Shown here: in pieces, positions 1-6,930 of the stretch
Layout: each line of letters starts with the position of its first letter
Numbering within the stretch: position 1 is the first letter of the stretch
Position numbers and translations under genes: made by a program
Origin: CAZMRF01 sp964568735
GTDB taxonomy: Bacteria; Acidobacteriota; Polarisedimenticolia; JACPZX01
Direction of reading: 5' to 3'
Assembly: GCA_964568735.1 (NCBI GenBank)
Contig: CAZMRF010000073.1
Location: forward strand, 1 to 24,258
Length of the DNA: 24,258 bases
Notes under the pieces: model-generated
What the model saw: only the letters and a program-made list of their open reading frames with translations
Told to the model about the DNA's origin: nothing
The model's database searches: none

Positions 1-56
1 CGAGGAAACCAACTCCGGGCGACAGTAGATCCTCGCGCAATTCGCTTGTTTTGGGT

Positions 57-1349
57 CTAGTCCTCCTGGGCATCCTCGTAGACGAGGACCCCCTCCTCCA
101 CGACGACGCGCCCCGCCTTCACCACGGTGGAGACGTGGTTGATCCCGTAGTGGTAGACGGAGTGCGCGTAGTGAGGGACGTCGAGAAGTGCGATGTCGGC
201 GCGGCTCCCCGGCCGCAGGCATCCAACCTCGGAGCCGAGACCCAGGCTATGTGCCCCGTTGAGGGTCGCGGCTGCCAGCGCTTCCTCGACGGACAGCCCC
301 GACAGCAGGCAGCCCAGCGTCATCGTCGCGAGCATCGACTCCGTGAAGGAGGTGCCGGGGTTGCAGTCGGTGGCCAGGAAGACCGCGACGCCCCCTTCGA
401 TCATCCGTCGCGCGGGTGCCTGGCGCTCGGAGCGCAGGCAGAAGGGCGCTCCCGGGATCAGACCCGCGCTGACTCCTGCGGCAGCCATCGCGCGGATCCC
501 CTCATCGCCGACGTAGTCGAGGTGATCGGCCGAGGCGGCGCCGAGGCTGGCCGCGAGGATCGCCCCGCCCGAGTTGGAGAGCTGATCGGCATGGACGCGG
601 AGCTGCATGCCGTGCTTCCGGCCGGCCTCCAGGACGGCTCGTGACTCTTCGAGGCTGAAGGCACTGCGCTCGCAGAAGACGTCGCAGTAGCGGGCCAGCC
701 CTTCCTTCGCTACCTGCGGGATCATCACTTCGGCCACGAGCCGCACGTATCCCTCCCGATCCTCCCGGTGCTCGGGAGGCAGAGCGTGGGCACCAAGGAA
801 GGTCGGGACCAGATCGACGGGGTGGCTCCTGTCCGCTCCGGCGATGGCGCGCAGCAGCATCAGCTCCGACTCCAGCGTCAGCCCGTAGCCGCTCTTGGCT
901 TCGCAGGTCGTCGTGCCGTGCAGGAGCATCGTGTCGAGGCGGCGCCGCAGCGCCTCGGCCAACTCCTCTTCGCCGGCCTCGCGGGTGGATCGGACGGTGG
1001 AGAGGATGCCCCCGCCCCGTGTCGCCAGCTCCTCGTAGGTGGCCCCCGCCAGCCGCTGGGCGAACTCCTCGTGGCGGGATCCCGCGAAGGCGAGGTGGGT
1101 GTGAGCGTCGACGAAGCCCGGGATCACGACCCGATCCGAGGCGTCGATGATCGTCGCGGAGTCGGCGAGGGAGACCTCGCGCTCGAAGGCCCCTCGCGAT
1201 CCCGCGAAGACGATCCGGCCGCCGCTGGCGGCGAGGCAGCCCCCCTCGATGATGCCGAGATCCCGCATCGCCCTGCCCGTCCTCGGGCAGGGGCCGTCCA
1301 GTGTCACGAGCTGGGCCGCGTCGAGAACGGCCAGGTCAGCGGGAATCAG
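57..1349 (-). CDS. hutI: Imidazolonepropionase
   Basis: Cytosolic metal-dependent amidohydrolase that opens 4-imidazolone-5-propanoate to N-formimidoyl-L-glutamate, the third step of histidine degradation. The protein shows the amidohydrolase metal site VDAHTHLAF, the substrate-site stretch EAKSGYGLTLESEL, the HADQLSNSGGA and SADHLDY histidine motifs, and the metal aspartate in LATDCNPGTSF. All are typical of HutI. I place the start at a CTG (1347-1349), giving 430 residues. The first GTG (1305-1307) would lose the conserved beta strand ADLAVLDAAQLVTLDG, which matches the N-terminal pattern of known HutI proteins. The CTG overlaps the divIVA stop as CTGA and has GGAGG 9 bases upstream. It is the last gene of the leftward operon. 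No hutH, hutU or hutG is visible, so the rest of the pathway lies outside the window or elsewhere. The function is very likely; the start codon is inferred. Confidence 0.93.
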   Translation of the reverse strand: MIPADLAVLDAAQLVTLDGPCPRTGRAMRDLGIIEGGCLAASGGRIVFAGSRGAFEREVSLADSATIIDASDRVVIPGFVDAHTHLAFAGSRHEEFAQRLAGATYEELATRGGGILSTVRSTREAGEEELAEALRRRLDTMLLHGTTTCEAKSGYGLTLESELMLLRAIAGADRSHPVDLVPTFLGAHALPPEHREDREGYVRLVAEVMIPQVAKEGLARYCDVFCERSAFSLEESRAVLEAGRKHGMQLRVHADQLSNSGGAILAASLGAASADHLDYVGDEGIRAMAAAGVSAGLIPGAPFCLRSERQAPARRMIEGGVAVFLATDCNPGTSFTESMLATMTLGCLLSGLSVEEALAAATLNGAHSLGLGSEVGCLRPGSRADIALLDVPHYAHSVYHYGINHVSTVVKAGRVVVEEGVLVYEDAQED

Positions 1350-1855
1350 GCGTTCGGGCCTCCGCGATCGCGGCGCTTCATGAAGCGGATCCGGCCGGAG
1401 ATGTCATCCTCCTCCTTGCGCATGTCGAGGAGCTTCGAGTGCTGCTCGATGATGCTCCGGACCTTGGACTCGAAGGCGTCCCTCTCGGCCCTCAGAGAGA
1501 GGATCTCCGAGTCGAGCTGGGAGACACGCTGGCGCGCCGCGTCGATGAGCTGTTCGGCCTTGAGCTCGGCTTCCTTCAGGATCAGGTCGCGCTCGCGGCG
1601 CGCCTCCTGCCGCATCTCTTCGGCGAGCTTCTGCGCGGCGTAGAGGGTCTCCTTGAGGATCCTCTCCCTCTCCCGCAGCTCCGAGAGGCGGCCGGTGAGA
1701 TCCGCCGCTTCGTCCGTCAGGCGGGCGTTCGAGACGACGAACCGCTCGTACTCCTCGGCGACGAGATCCAGGAAGGACTTGACCTCTTCAGTGTCGAACC
1801 CCCGCATTTTCCGTTTGAATTCGTGGTCCCGGATGTCCAGGGGGGTGATCCGCAT
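1346..1855 (-). CDS. divIVA: DivIVA-domain protein
   Basis: A 169-residue protein whose N-terminus (MRITPLDIRDHEFKRKMRGF, then DTEEVKSFLDLVAEEYERF) is the characteristic DivIVA membrane-targeting and dimerisation domain. It is followed by about 100 residues of heptad-rich coiled coil ending in a short basic tail. In Gram-positive bacteria DivIVA senses negatively curved membrane and organises division, polar growth or chromosome anchoring. In diderms, DivIVA-domain proteins are less studied, so the exact role here is inferred. A GGAGG ribosome-binding site sits 5 bases before the ATG and overlaps the end of yggS. The stop overlaps the proposed hutI start. Adjacency to yggS recalls the yggS-sepF-yggT-divIVA neighbourhood of Firmicutes and Actinobacteria, but sepF and yggT are absent here. 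Confidence 0.9.
   Translation of the reverse strand: MRITPLDIRDHEFKRKMRGFDTEEVKSFLDLVAEEYERFVVSNARLTDEAADLTGRLSELRERERILKETLYAAQKLAEEMRQEARRERDLILKEAELKAEQLIDAARQRVSQLDSEILSLRAERDAFESKVRSIIEQHSKLLDMRKEEDDISGRIRFMKRRDRGGPNA
1359..1363 (-). promoter_or_regulatory. Ribosome-binding site supporting the CTG start of hutI
   Basis: On the minus strand this reads GGAGG, followed by 9 bases and then CTG at 1347-1349. It lies inside the divIVA coding sequence. No ATG, GTG or TTG lies in frame between it and the GTG at 1305-1307, and the intervening codons encode conserved HutI sequence. The site therefore favours the CTG start. Confidence 0.55.
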
Positions 1856-1864
1856 CGGTTCCTC

Positions 1865-2596
1865 CTAGCCGGCCGCCGCGCCCGCGGGGGGTCGCTCCCC
1901 GAAGATCGCGCGGCCTACGCGCACGTGTGTCGCCCCCTCCTCGACCGCGACCTCGAAATCGTCGCTCATGCCCATGGAGAGGGCGGGCAGATCATATCCC
2001 CTCGAGCGCCAGCTGTCCCGCAGCGCCGCCAGCCGCCGGAAGTGGGGGCGGGAGGCCGCGGCAGGGGAGCCCTCGGGGAGGATCGGCGGAACGGCCATCA
2101 GCCCCGCCACGCGCAGGTTCTCGAGAGAGGCGAGGGTTTCCAGGACCTGCCCGAGGCGCGCGGGATGGATCCCCTGCTTCGTGGTCTCGTCGGCGACGTT
2201 GACCTCGACGAGCACGTCGAGCCGGCGGCCCGCCTCGGCCGCGAGGCGATCAAGCCTCAGGGCCAGCTCGGCCGTATCCACGGAATGTATCCAGGAGAAG
2301 AGCGCGACCGCCTTACGCGCCTTGTTCCTCTGGAGATGGCCCACCAGGTGCCATGTCAGGCCGGCGGGGCCGGGACGGACCTGGGGGATCTTCTCCTCGG
2401 CCTCCTGAACACGGTTCTCACCGAGGTCGGCCAATCCGGCCTCGACGGCCTCCTGCACGTGCGCCGTGGAGATCGTCTTGCTGACGCCGATGAGCGTGAT
2501 TCTGTCGGGTGTGCGCCCCGCGCGCCGCGCGGCCTCGGCGATCCGATCGCGGACCTGCTCGAGCCTGAGAGGGATGGAGCCGCCCTGCGTGATCAC
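1865..2596 (-). CDS. yggS: YggS-family PLP homeostasis protein
   Basis: A 243-residue cytosolic protein of the YggS/PROSC (PLPBP) family, a single-domain alanine-racemase-like TIM barrel. It binds pyridoxal 5'-phosphate and buffers B6 and amino-acid pools without a clear catalytic activity. The PLP lysine is visible in LIGVSKT, followed by the family hallmark DLGENRVQEAEEK, then WHLVGHLQRNKA, the strand VLVEVNVADETTKQG, and the C-terminal phosphate-binding stretch LSMGMSDDFEVAVEEGATHVRVG (given here in two parts: LSMGMSDDFEVAVEEG, then ATHVRVGRAIFG). Length is about normal. It starts with a GTG whose last two bases belong to the TGA stop of the RNase H gene (GTGA overlap), so translation is probably coupled. 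Its end carries the divIVA ribosome-binding site. Confidence 0.95.
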   Translation of the reverse strand: MITQGGSIPLRLEQVRDRIAEAARRAGRTPDRITLIGVSKTISTAHVQEAVEAGLADLGENRVQEAEEKIPQVRPGPAGLTWHLVGHLQRNKARKAVALFSWIHSVDTAELALRLDRLAAEAGRRLDVLVEVNVADETTKQGIHPARLGQVLETLASLENLRVAGLMAVPPILPEGSPAAASRPHFRRLAALRDSWRSRGYDLPALSMGMSDDFEVAVEEGATHVRVGRAIFGERPPAGAAAG

Positions 2597-3051
2597 CTCG
2601 AGCTCGGTGCCGCCGGGAGAGGGAGGGCTGCGGCGACACCGGGAGGATTCTCGGAGCGGGTGTCCATGGCGCGGTTGGCGAGCGCGTCCGCTTCCTTGTT
2701 GAGGTTGCGGCGAACGTGCTCGAGCGTGAGCTTCGGGATCTTTCCGGCGAGCCTGGAGGCTTCGCGGTGCAGCGGGATGAGGCCCGGGCTCTTGACGCGG
2801 TACTCGCCAAGCATCTGCCGCACGAGAAGCTCGGAGTCGGAGCGGATGGTGACCGCCTCCGCACGGGTATCAATGGCGTGGCGCAGGGCGGCGATCAGCG
2901 CCGCGTATTCGGCAACGTTATTGGTCCGAACGCCGAGGTAGCCGAAGATCTCCGCGAGAGGGGCGCCCTTGGCGTCGGCCACGTGGACGCCGAAGCCCGC
3001 CTCGCCAGGATTGCCCCGCGCGCCCCCGTCGATGTGGATGACGAGCTTCAA
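2593..3051 (-). CDS. rnhA: RNase HI-type ribonuclease
   Basis: Predicted ribonuclease HI, which cuts the RNA strand of RNA/DNA hybrids. All four acidic active-site positions of the DEDD type are recognisable: D in HIDGGARGNPG, E in NNVAEYAAL, D in IRSDSELLV and D in NKEADALAN. I choose the TTG at 3049-3051, which gives MKLVIHIDGG, the usual start of this domain, and a 152-residue protein. A longer reading begins 60 codons upstream, but that extension is Pro/Arg-rich and is simply the out-of-frame tail of the preceding gene. The TTG lies 4 bases after that gene's stop and has no clear ribosome-binding site, so re-initiation after termination is likely. A C-terminal Pro/Ala-rich tail follows the domain. 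Confidence 0.9.
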   Translation of the reverse strand: MKLVIHIDGGARGNPGEAGFGVHVADAKGAPLAEIFGYLGVRTNNVAEYAALIAALRHAIDTRAEAVTIRSDSELLVRQMLGEYRVKSPGLIPLHREASRLAGKIPKLTLEHVRRNLNKEADALANRAMDTRSENPPGVAAALPLPAAPSSR

Positions 3052-3055
3052 GGGA

Positions 3056-3862
3056 TCAGGAGGAGGCCGGCTCGGTCGGGAAGTCGGAGGCCGGACTCGC
3101 CGAGGACGGCGCGCCCCCACCGGCCGCGTCCGTGGTGGAGGCTCCCGGCTCGGCCGGCCCCGGGATGATGTAGAGCAGCCGGCGGCAGGACTCGCACTGC
3201 TGGAGCGCTTCGTTCTTTCGGACCTCGACAACGAGCGAGGGCCTCAGCCGGACGTTGCAGGCGGTGCAGCGTTCTTCGAGCACGGCGGCCATGACCAGGT
3301 CGCCGCGGAACTTCGCGACGCGGCTGTAGGCGTCCATCAACTCGGGAGGAATCGAGGCGGCCACGGACTGTCGATCGGCATGCAGCTCGGAGCGCCGCCG
3401 GGTCACCCTCTCCTTCTCCTCGGTCAGCACTTTCCGGGCGGCGTCGAACTCCTTCTTCCTGCCGGATACTGCCTTTTCCGCCTCGCCGATCTGCTTCTCC
3501 AGGGAATCGGCTTCCTCCATCGCCAGGAGGATCTTCTCCTCCACCTCGCCGATGCGGGTCTTCACGGTCTGGATCTCGTTCAGGATCGCCCGGTACTGGT
3601 CGTTCGTCCTCACGTCGCGGCTCTGGTCGTTGTACTTCACGACCTTCTGCTCGAGGTCCTGCACGTCCCGCTCCAGGCTGCGCCTGCTCTTGAGGCACTC
3701 TTCGTGCCGGTGGCGCGCATCCTTGATGACAGCGCCGGCCTGCTCCTGCCGGCGGTCGAGGGCTTCGATCTCGCCAGGGATGGACGAGAGGCGGGCGTCG
3801 AGCGACGCAATCTCGAGGTTGAGCTGCTGGTAGCTGACCAGGCCTTTGAGGAACAACTCCAC
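3056..3862 (-). CDS. Coiled-coil protein with C4 zinc ribbon (zf-RING_7, CdsZ/CT398/HP0958-like)
   Basis: A 268-residue protein. Residues 1 to about 180 form a long antiparallel-type coiled coil rich in E, K, R and L, beginning MELFLKGLVSYQQLNLEIAS and containing the conserved stretch RTNDQYRAILNEIQ. A C-terminal zinc ribbon follows with cysteines at 199 and 202 (CTAC) and 223 and 226 (CESC). This architecture defines the zf-RING_7 family. Characterised members include HP0958/FlgZ, which links RpoN and flaA mRNA in Helicobacter, and chlamydial CT398, which interacts with RpoN and type III secretion. Most members are uncharacterised, so the role here is open. The start is GTG with AAAGGA 6 bases upstream. 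The tail from about residue 236 is a low-complexity Ala/Pro/Ser stretch. Confidence 0.85.
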   Translation of the reverse strand: MELFLKGLVSYQQLNLEIASLDARLSSIPGEIEALDRRQEQAGAVIKDARHRHEECLKSRRSLERDVQDLEQKVVKYNDQSRDVRTNDQYRAILNEIQTVKTRIGEVEEKILLAMEEADSLEKQIGEAEKAVSGRKKEFDAARKVLTEEKERVTRRRSELHADRQSVAASIPPELMDAYSRVAKFRGDLVMAAVLEERCTACNVRLRPSLVVEVRKNEALQQCESCRRLLYIIPGPAEPGASTTDAAGGGAPSSASPASDFPTEPASS

Positions 3863-3904
3863 GCTGCATCCTTTGCGCGGAGCCGCTCCGGCCGGCGGCC
3901 CCGC

Positions 3905-4018
3905 TCAGTACCGCTCGTATTCTTCGATCTGATCCCAGGTCAGGACGCCGGCTTCGACAGCCTCGCGCGGAGTCATGCTCCGCAGGCGATCGATGCTCTC
4001 GCTATCGAGGACAACCAC
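3905..4018 (-). CDS. Small hypothetical protein, 37 residues
   Basis: A short ORF that I do not recognise. It starts at GTG with GGAGG 6 bases upstream and encodes MVVLDSESIDRLRSM, then TPREAVEAGVLTWDQIEEYE, ending RY. The composition (helix formers, acidic and hydrophobic residues in heptad-like spacing, no low complexity) looks like a real peptide rather than noise, and third codon positions are G/C-rich. It lies 42 bases upstream of the zinc-ribbon gene in the same direction and directly behind the candidate promoter at 4069-4097, so it would be the first gene of the leftward operon. It could also act as a leader peptide. Confidence rests on the ribosome-binding site, the position and the codon usage only. 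Confidence 0.6.
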   Translation of the reverse strand: MVVLDSESIDRLRSMTPREAVEAGVLTWDQIEEYERY

Positions 4019-4068
4019 CTGCCACCTCCATCGTCTCGATTGGGGCGGGTTGCCGGACCGGCGTGCCC

Positions 4069-4097
4069 ATTCTAGCCCCCCGCGCCCCGCATGGGAA
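4069..4097 (-). promoter_or_regulatory. Candidate sigma-70-type promoter of the leftward operon
   Basis: Reading the minus strand, TTCCCA (4092-4097, 4 of 6 to TTGACA), a 17-base spacer, then TAGAAT (4069-4074, 5 of 6 to TATAAT). A start of transcription near 4062 would give a leader of about 45 bases before the small ORF at 4018. The palindrome GCCGGACCGGC (4052-4062) covers that start point and might be an operator. This is prediction from consensus only. Confidence 0.4.
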
Positions 4098-4107
4098 CCC
4101 TCGTTCG

Positions 4108-5907
4108 CTACTTGGCCGGTGGGTCGAGCAGGATCGGAGCGTCGGGGACGCGGCGGAGGCGCAGGAAGAGATCGGCGACGCGCGGGATGTCCTCCTCGCG
4201 CGCAGCGACCAGGTGGAAGAGAACCCCGCCGCCGGGCCGACGCGTCGCGTAGACGCCGCTCCTGAGCGCCTCCTCGGGCGCACCTGATGCATCAGGGCCG
4301 CCGTCCTTCGCGGTTTTTGGGCTGCCGGGACCTGAGACACCATCGTCCTGATGGCTCGATGGGTCATCGCCGCTGCCCACGTCGTTGCGCGGACGATCAG
4401 ACACGATGGATGTTGAGTTCTGTGGCACCTTCGAGGTCGTCGCGGTTGGTGCAACTTCGGGTCGCTTGGGCAGCCTGAGTGCCTCAGCGACGGTCGAGGG
4501 AGCGGCTGCTTCCGCCGGCCCGAGGAGAATCAGCCCTCCAAGGCACCGGTAGCGCTCGAGGAAACCGGAAGCCTCCGGGTCGGTGGCGGGGAAGAGCCAT
4601 CTTCGGCTGAAGGGGCGCTGCTGGATGACCTGGCCGTAGGCCTGGAGCATTCCGTGGCCCACAGCGTGAAGGGCCTCGGTGAGGTAGTCCGTCGGAGCGG
4701 CGCTCGCTGCGAGAGCGCCCGCGCCGCTGAGCGCTATCCGGGGGAGGAATCCTTGATCGATGGTCTGCCGCTTCATGAGGGCCTCGTCGAGAAGCGGGTA
4801 GATCTCCTTCGCAAAGCGGTCGATCGAGGCGAGGTGGTACCACGGGAACTGGAGGCCGAACCTCCGGGGCACCAGCCTCGCATCCGCCATCCCCTGGCCG
4901 ATGGCCGTGGGCAGCCCCTCCCGCATCATCGTCAAGATGACGGGACCGTCGGGGGATGCCGAGTGGATCTGCGTTGCCAGGGCGTCGACCCGCTCGGGGG
5001 TCATCATCTGCCAGAGGTAGTGAGCCGTCTCGTGGGCGATCACCTGGACCTGCTCCTCGGGGCCGTCGCCGGGTCGGATCTCCATCATGAGATCGCGGCC
5101 GATGGCGGAGGCGAAGGTCACGCCCTCCTCGGGGAGGGTCATCAGGTGCAGCCTCCCGGGAGGAAAGTCGCCGGGTCTGACCCCGAGGAAACGGGCGACT
5201 TCTCCGAGAAACGGGCGCAGGCCGCTGCGATCGATGTAGCGGCGGAACTGCCCCTCGAACTCCTTCATGTAGGACATGCTCTGCCAGATCTTCGCGAAGC
5301 GCGGCTCGAAGGCTTCCAGGATCGAGCGCAGGTCGGAGCGCTCCGCGTCGTCGAGCTGATCGCTCAGGGAGTCCACGAAGGCCCCTATCGAGGTGGCCTC
5401 GTAGGATCGGAGGAGGAAGCTCTGGTGCCAACCCGGGCTGTCGACCGCCTGGGGGAGACAGCCCGTCTCGATGCGAGGCACGGGCTGGGACAGGTTCTGC
5501 GGCTTGGCGCGGATCGCCTCCCAGCGGCGGAGCTGATCCATCTCCCCGGGTGTGTGCGCGCCGTAGCGCGTCTGCCAGTACCTGCGATAGGTGCGGATGG
5601 TCTTCCCGCGAGAGGAACCGGCAAGGTTGTCGACCCAGTGAACCAGGTTCGCGACGTAGGAGACGGAGATCTCGAAGCGGGGGAGATCGGGATTGTCGGT
5701 CCCGGCTGCGGGAGCCTGAGGAGTCTCTCCCGGGGGGAGGCGCTGTTGCGGAGCTACGTCGCCCGGCGATGCATGTCGTGGAGTATGTGGAGGAGCGACT
5801 GCTCCCAGCGCGGAACCGCTCGACGACACGATGGCGGCCACGCACGAGGCCGACGCCACAAACCAGGCGACTGTCCGGACAAGCCGGCCACGGACTAGTA
5901 CTCTCAT
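4108..5907 (-). CDS. Predicted secreted HExxH zinc metallopeptidase, unclassified
   Basis: A 599-residue protein starting at the ATG at 5905-5907. It begins MRVLVRGRLVRTVAWFVASA, a signal peptide with a basic n-region and a hydrophobic core, with likely cleavage after SALGA near residue 36. A Pro-rich linker follows, then a helical region. The motif VIAHETAHYLW contains a HExxH zinc site (H292, E293, H296). E330, in MMREGLPTAIG, is a plausible third ligand, as in gluzincins. Residues about 475 to 550 are a disordered Pro/Ser/Asp-rich linker with weaker GC bias, followed by a small C-terminal domain (LFHLVAAREEDIPRVADLFL). I do not recognise a named peptidase family. The pattern supports an exported protease, but substrate and peptidase activity are inferred. 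An upstream in-frame ATG (6016-6018) is rejected because it would overlap the divergent gene and bury the signal peptide. Confidence 0.8.
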   Translation of the reverse strand: MRVLVRGRLVRTVAWFVASASCVAAIVSSSGSALGAVAPPHTPRHASPGDVAPQQRLPPGETPQAPAAGTDNPDLPRFEISVSYVANLVHWVDNLAGSSRGKTIRTYRRYWQTRYGAHTPGEMDQLRRWEAIRAKPQNLSQPVPRIETGCLPQAVDSPGWHQSFLLRSYEATSIGAFVDSLSDQLDDAERSDLRSILEAFEPRFAKIWQSMSYMKEFEGQFRRYIDRSGLRPFLGEVARFLGVRPGDFPPGRLHLMTLPEEGVTFASAIGRDLMMEIRPGDGPEEQVQVIAHETAHYLWQMMTPERVDALATQIHSASPDGPVILTMMREGLPTAIGQGMADARLVPRRFGLQFPWYHLASIDRFAKEIYPLLDEALMKRQTIDQGFLPRIALSGAGALAASAAPTDYLTEALHAVGHGMLQAYGQVIQQRPFSRRWLFPATDPEASGFLERYRCLGGLILLGPAEAAAPSTVAEALRLPKRPEVAPTATTSKVPQNSTSIVSDRPRNDVGSGDDPSSHQDDGVSGPGSPKTAKDGGPDASGAPEEALRSGVYATRRPGGGVLFHLVAAREEDIPRVADLFLRLRRVPDAPILLDPPAK

Positions 5908-5941
5908 CCTATGCTCTTCACCCCACGAGGCCGTCGCGCGG

Positions 5942-5947
5942 ATTATA
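5942..5947 (-). promoter_or_regulatory. Candidate -10 element for the metallopeptidase gene
   Basis: On the minus strand the sequence is a perfect TATAAT in a GC-rich intergenic region. It lies 34 bases before the ATG at 5907, giving a leader of about 28 bases. No good -35 hexamer stands at 16 to 18 bases, so either an activator or a weak -35 is expected. The same 90-base gap must also drive the divergent gene at 5998. Confidence 0.45.
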
Positions 5948-5997
5948 GGAGACTGCGGCTTCCGGACAGGATGGAATAGGAACGACGAAGAGCTTCG

Positions 5998-6930
5998 ATG
6001 AGACACCCCTCGGCACACTCCGGCCCAGGCCGCGCGCTCTGGTCGGGGAAGGCTCTTTTCGCCATCTGCGTGTGGGGCGCCTCGTTCGTCGCGACACGGA
6101 TCGCGCTGGAGTCCTTCACGCCGATCGGCCTGGTGGCCGTCCGGATGGTCGCGGGCACGGCGGTGCTCGTGGCGGCCGGCTTCGTCACCCGCCGGTCAAT
6201 CCTTCCCGCCCGAGGTGACCGCTGGATCGCGCTTCTCCTTGGCGTGATCCTCGGTGGCCACATCCTGCTCCAGGCGATCGGGCTGCGCTACACCTCGGCG
6301 ATGAACGCCGGCTGGATCATCGGCTTCACGCCGATCCCGATTGCTCTCGGAGGCTGGTTCTTCCTGAGGCAGCGGCTGAGCCCGGCGGCCTGGGCCGGTC
6401 TGCTGGTCGCGACCTCGGGCGTCGTCCTCATCATCGCCGCCACCACTCCCGGCTTCGCCGAGGCCCGCACCGGTGACGCGCTCCAGCTCCTCTCCTGCTT
6501 CACCTGGGCGCTCTACACGCTGGCCGGGGCCGGTGCGGTCGCGCGGAACGGCGCCCTTCGGATCACCGTCCCGGCCATGGCAGCCAGCGCCGTGCTCCTG
6601 GCGGCCTTCGTCCCGTGGGCCGGCATCCTCCACCGCCCTCTCACTGCGGCCTCGGCTCTCGCGACGGCCTTCCTTGGTCTCGTCTGCAGCGGCGCGGGCT
6701 TCCTGCTCTGGTACGCCGCTCTGCGCGAGCACGGTGCGGCGCGCGCCGGCTCGTATCTCTACCTCGAACCCTTCGTGACCGTGGCTGTCTCGGCCGCCCT
6801 GCTCGGCGAGCCGATTTCGGGGAGCGTCGTGGCGGGAGGGGTCCTCGTTCTGGCGGGCGTGTGGGCCGTCGCACGCGGCTCTGTCCGCCCTGCGATCGAC
6901 GTGGCAGCCCCGGCGGCCGAAGTGCAATGA
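5998..6930 (+). CDS. EamA-family (DMT superfamily) transporter
   Basis: A 310-residue inner-membrane protein with about ten hydrophobic segments arranged as two repeated EamA halves. The first half carries the hallmark FAICVWGASFVATRIAL and later SAMNAGWIIGFTPIPIALGG. The second carries LLSCFTWALYTLAGAG and a C-terminal GSYLYLEPFVTVAVSAALLG with GEPISGSVVAGGVLVLAG. These are signatures of the drug/metabolite exporters (10 TMS DMT transporters), which move amino acids, metabolites or drugs; the substrate cannot be read from sequence. It starts at ATG with AAGAG 5 bases upstream. Its stop overlaps the first ATG of the Omp85 gene as ATGA, so the two genes are probably co-translated. The gene is divergent from the metallopeptidase. 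Confidence 0.93.
   Translation: MRHPSAHSGPGRALWSGKALFAICVWGASFVATRIALESFTPIGLVAVRMVAGTAVLVAAGFVTRRSILPARGDRWIALLLGVILGGHILLQAIGLRYTSAMNAGWIIGFTPIPIALGGWFFLRQRLSPAAWAGLLVATSGVVLIIAATTPGFAEARTGDALQLLSCFTWALYTLAGAGAVARNGALRITVPAMAASAVLLAAFVPWAGILHRPLTAASALATAFLGLVCSGAGFLLWYAALREHGAARAGSYLYLEPFVTVAVSAALLGEPISGSVVAGGVLVLAGVWAVARGSVRPAIDVAAPAAEVQ

Noticed and set aside
1301..2941. A 546-codon plus-strand frame over hutI, divIVA, yggS and rnhA
   Set aside because: It is antisense to four well-supported genes, and its composition is that of a GC-rich shadow frame.
3052..3231. N-terminal 60-codon extension of the RNase H gene
   Set aside because: It is Pro/Arg-rich, overlaps the zinc-ribbon gene in another frame and precedes the natural domain start at TTG 3049-3051.
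5908..6018. Longer start for the metallopeptidase
   Set aside because: It would overlap the start of the divergent EamA gene, and it places the signal peptide internally.
6615..6926. Upstream in-frame extension of the Omp85 protein
   Set aside because: It lies inside the EamA gene in another frame, is Arg/Gly-rich, and precedes the signal peptide.
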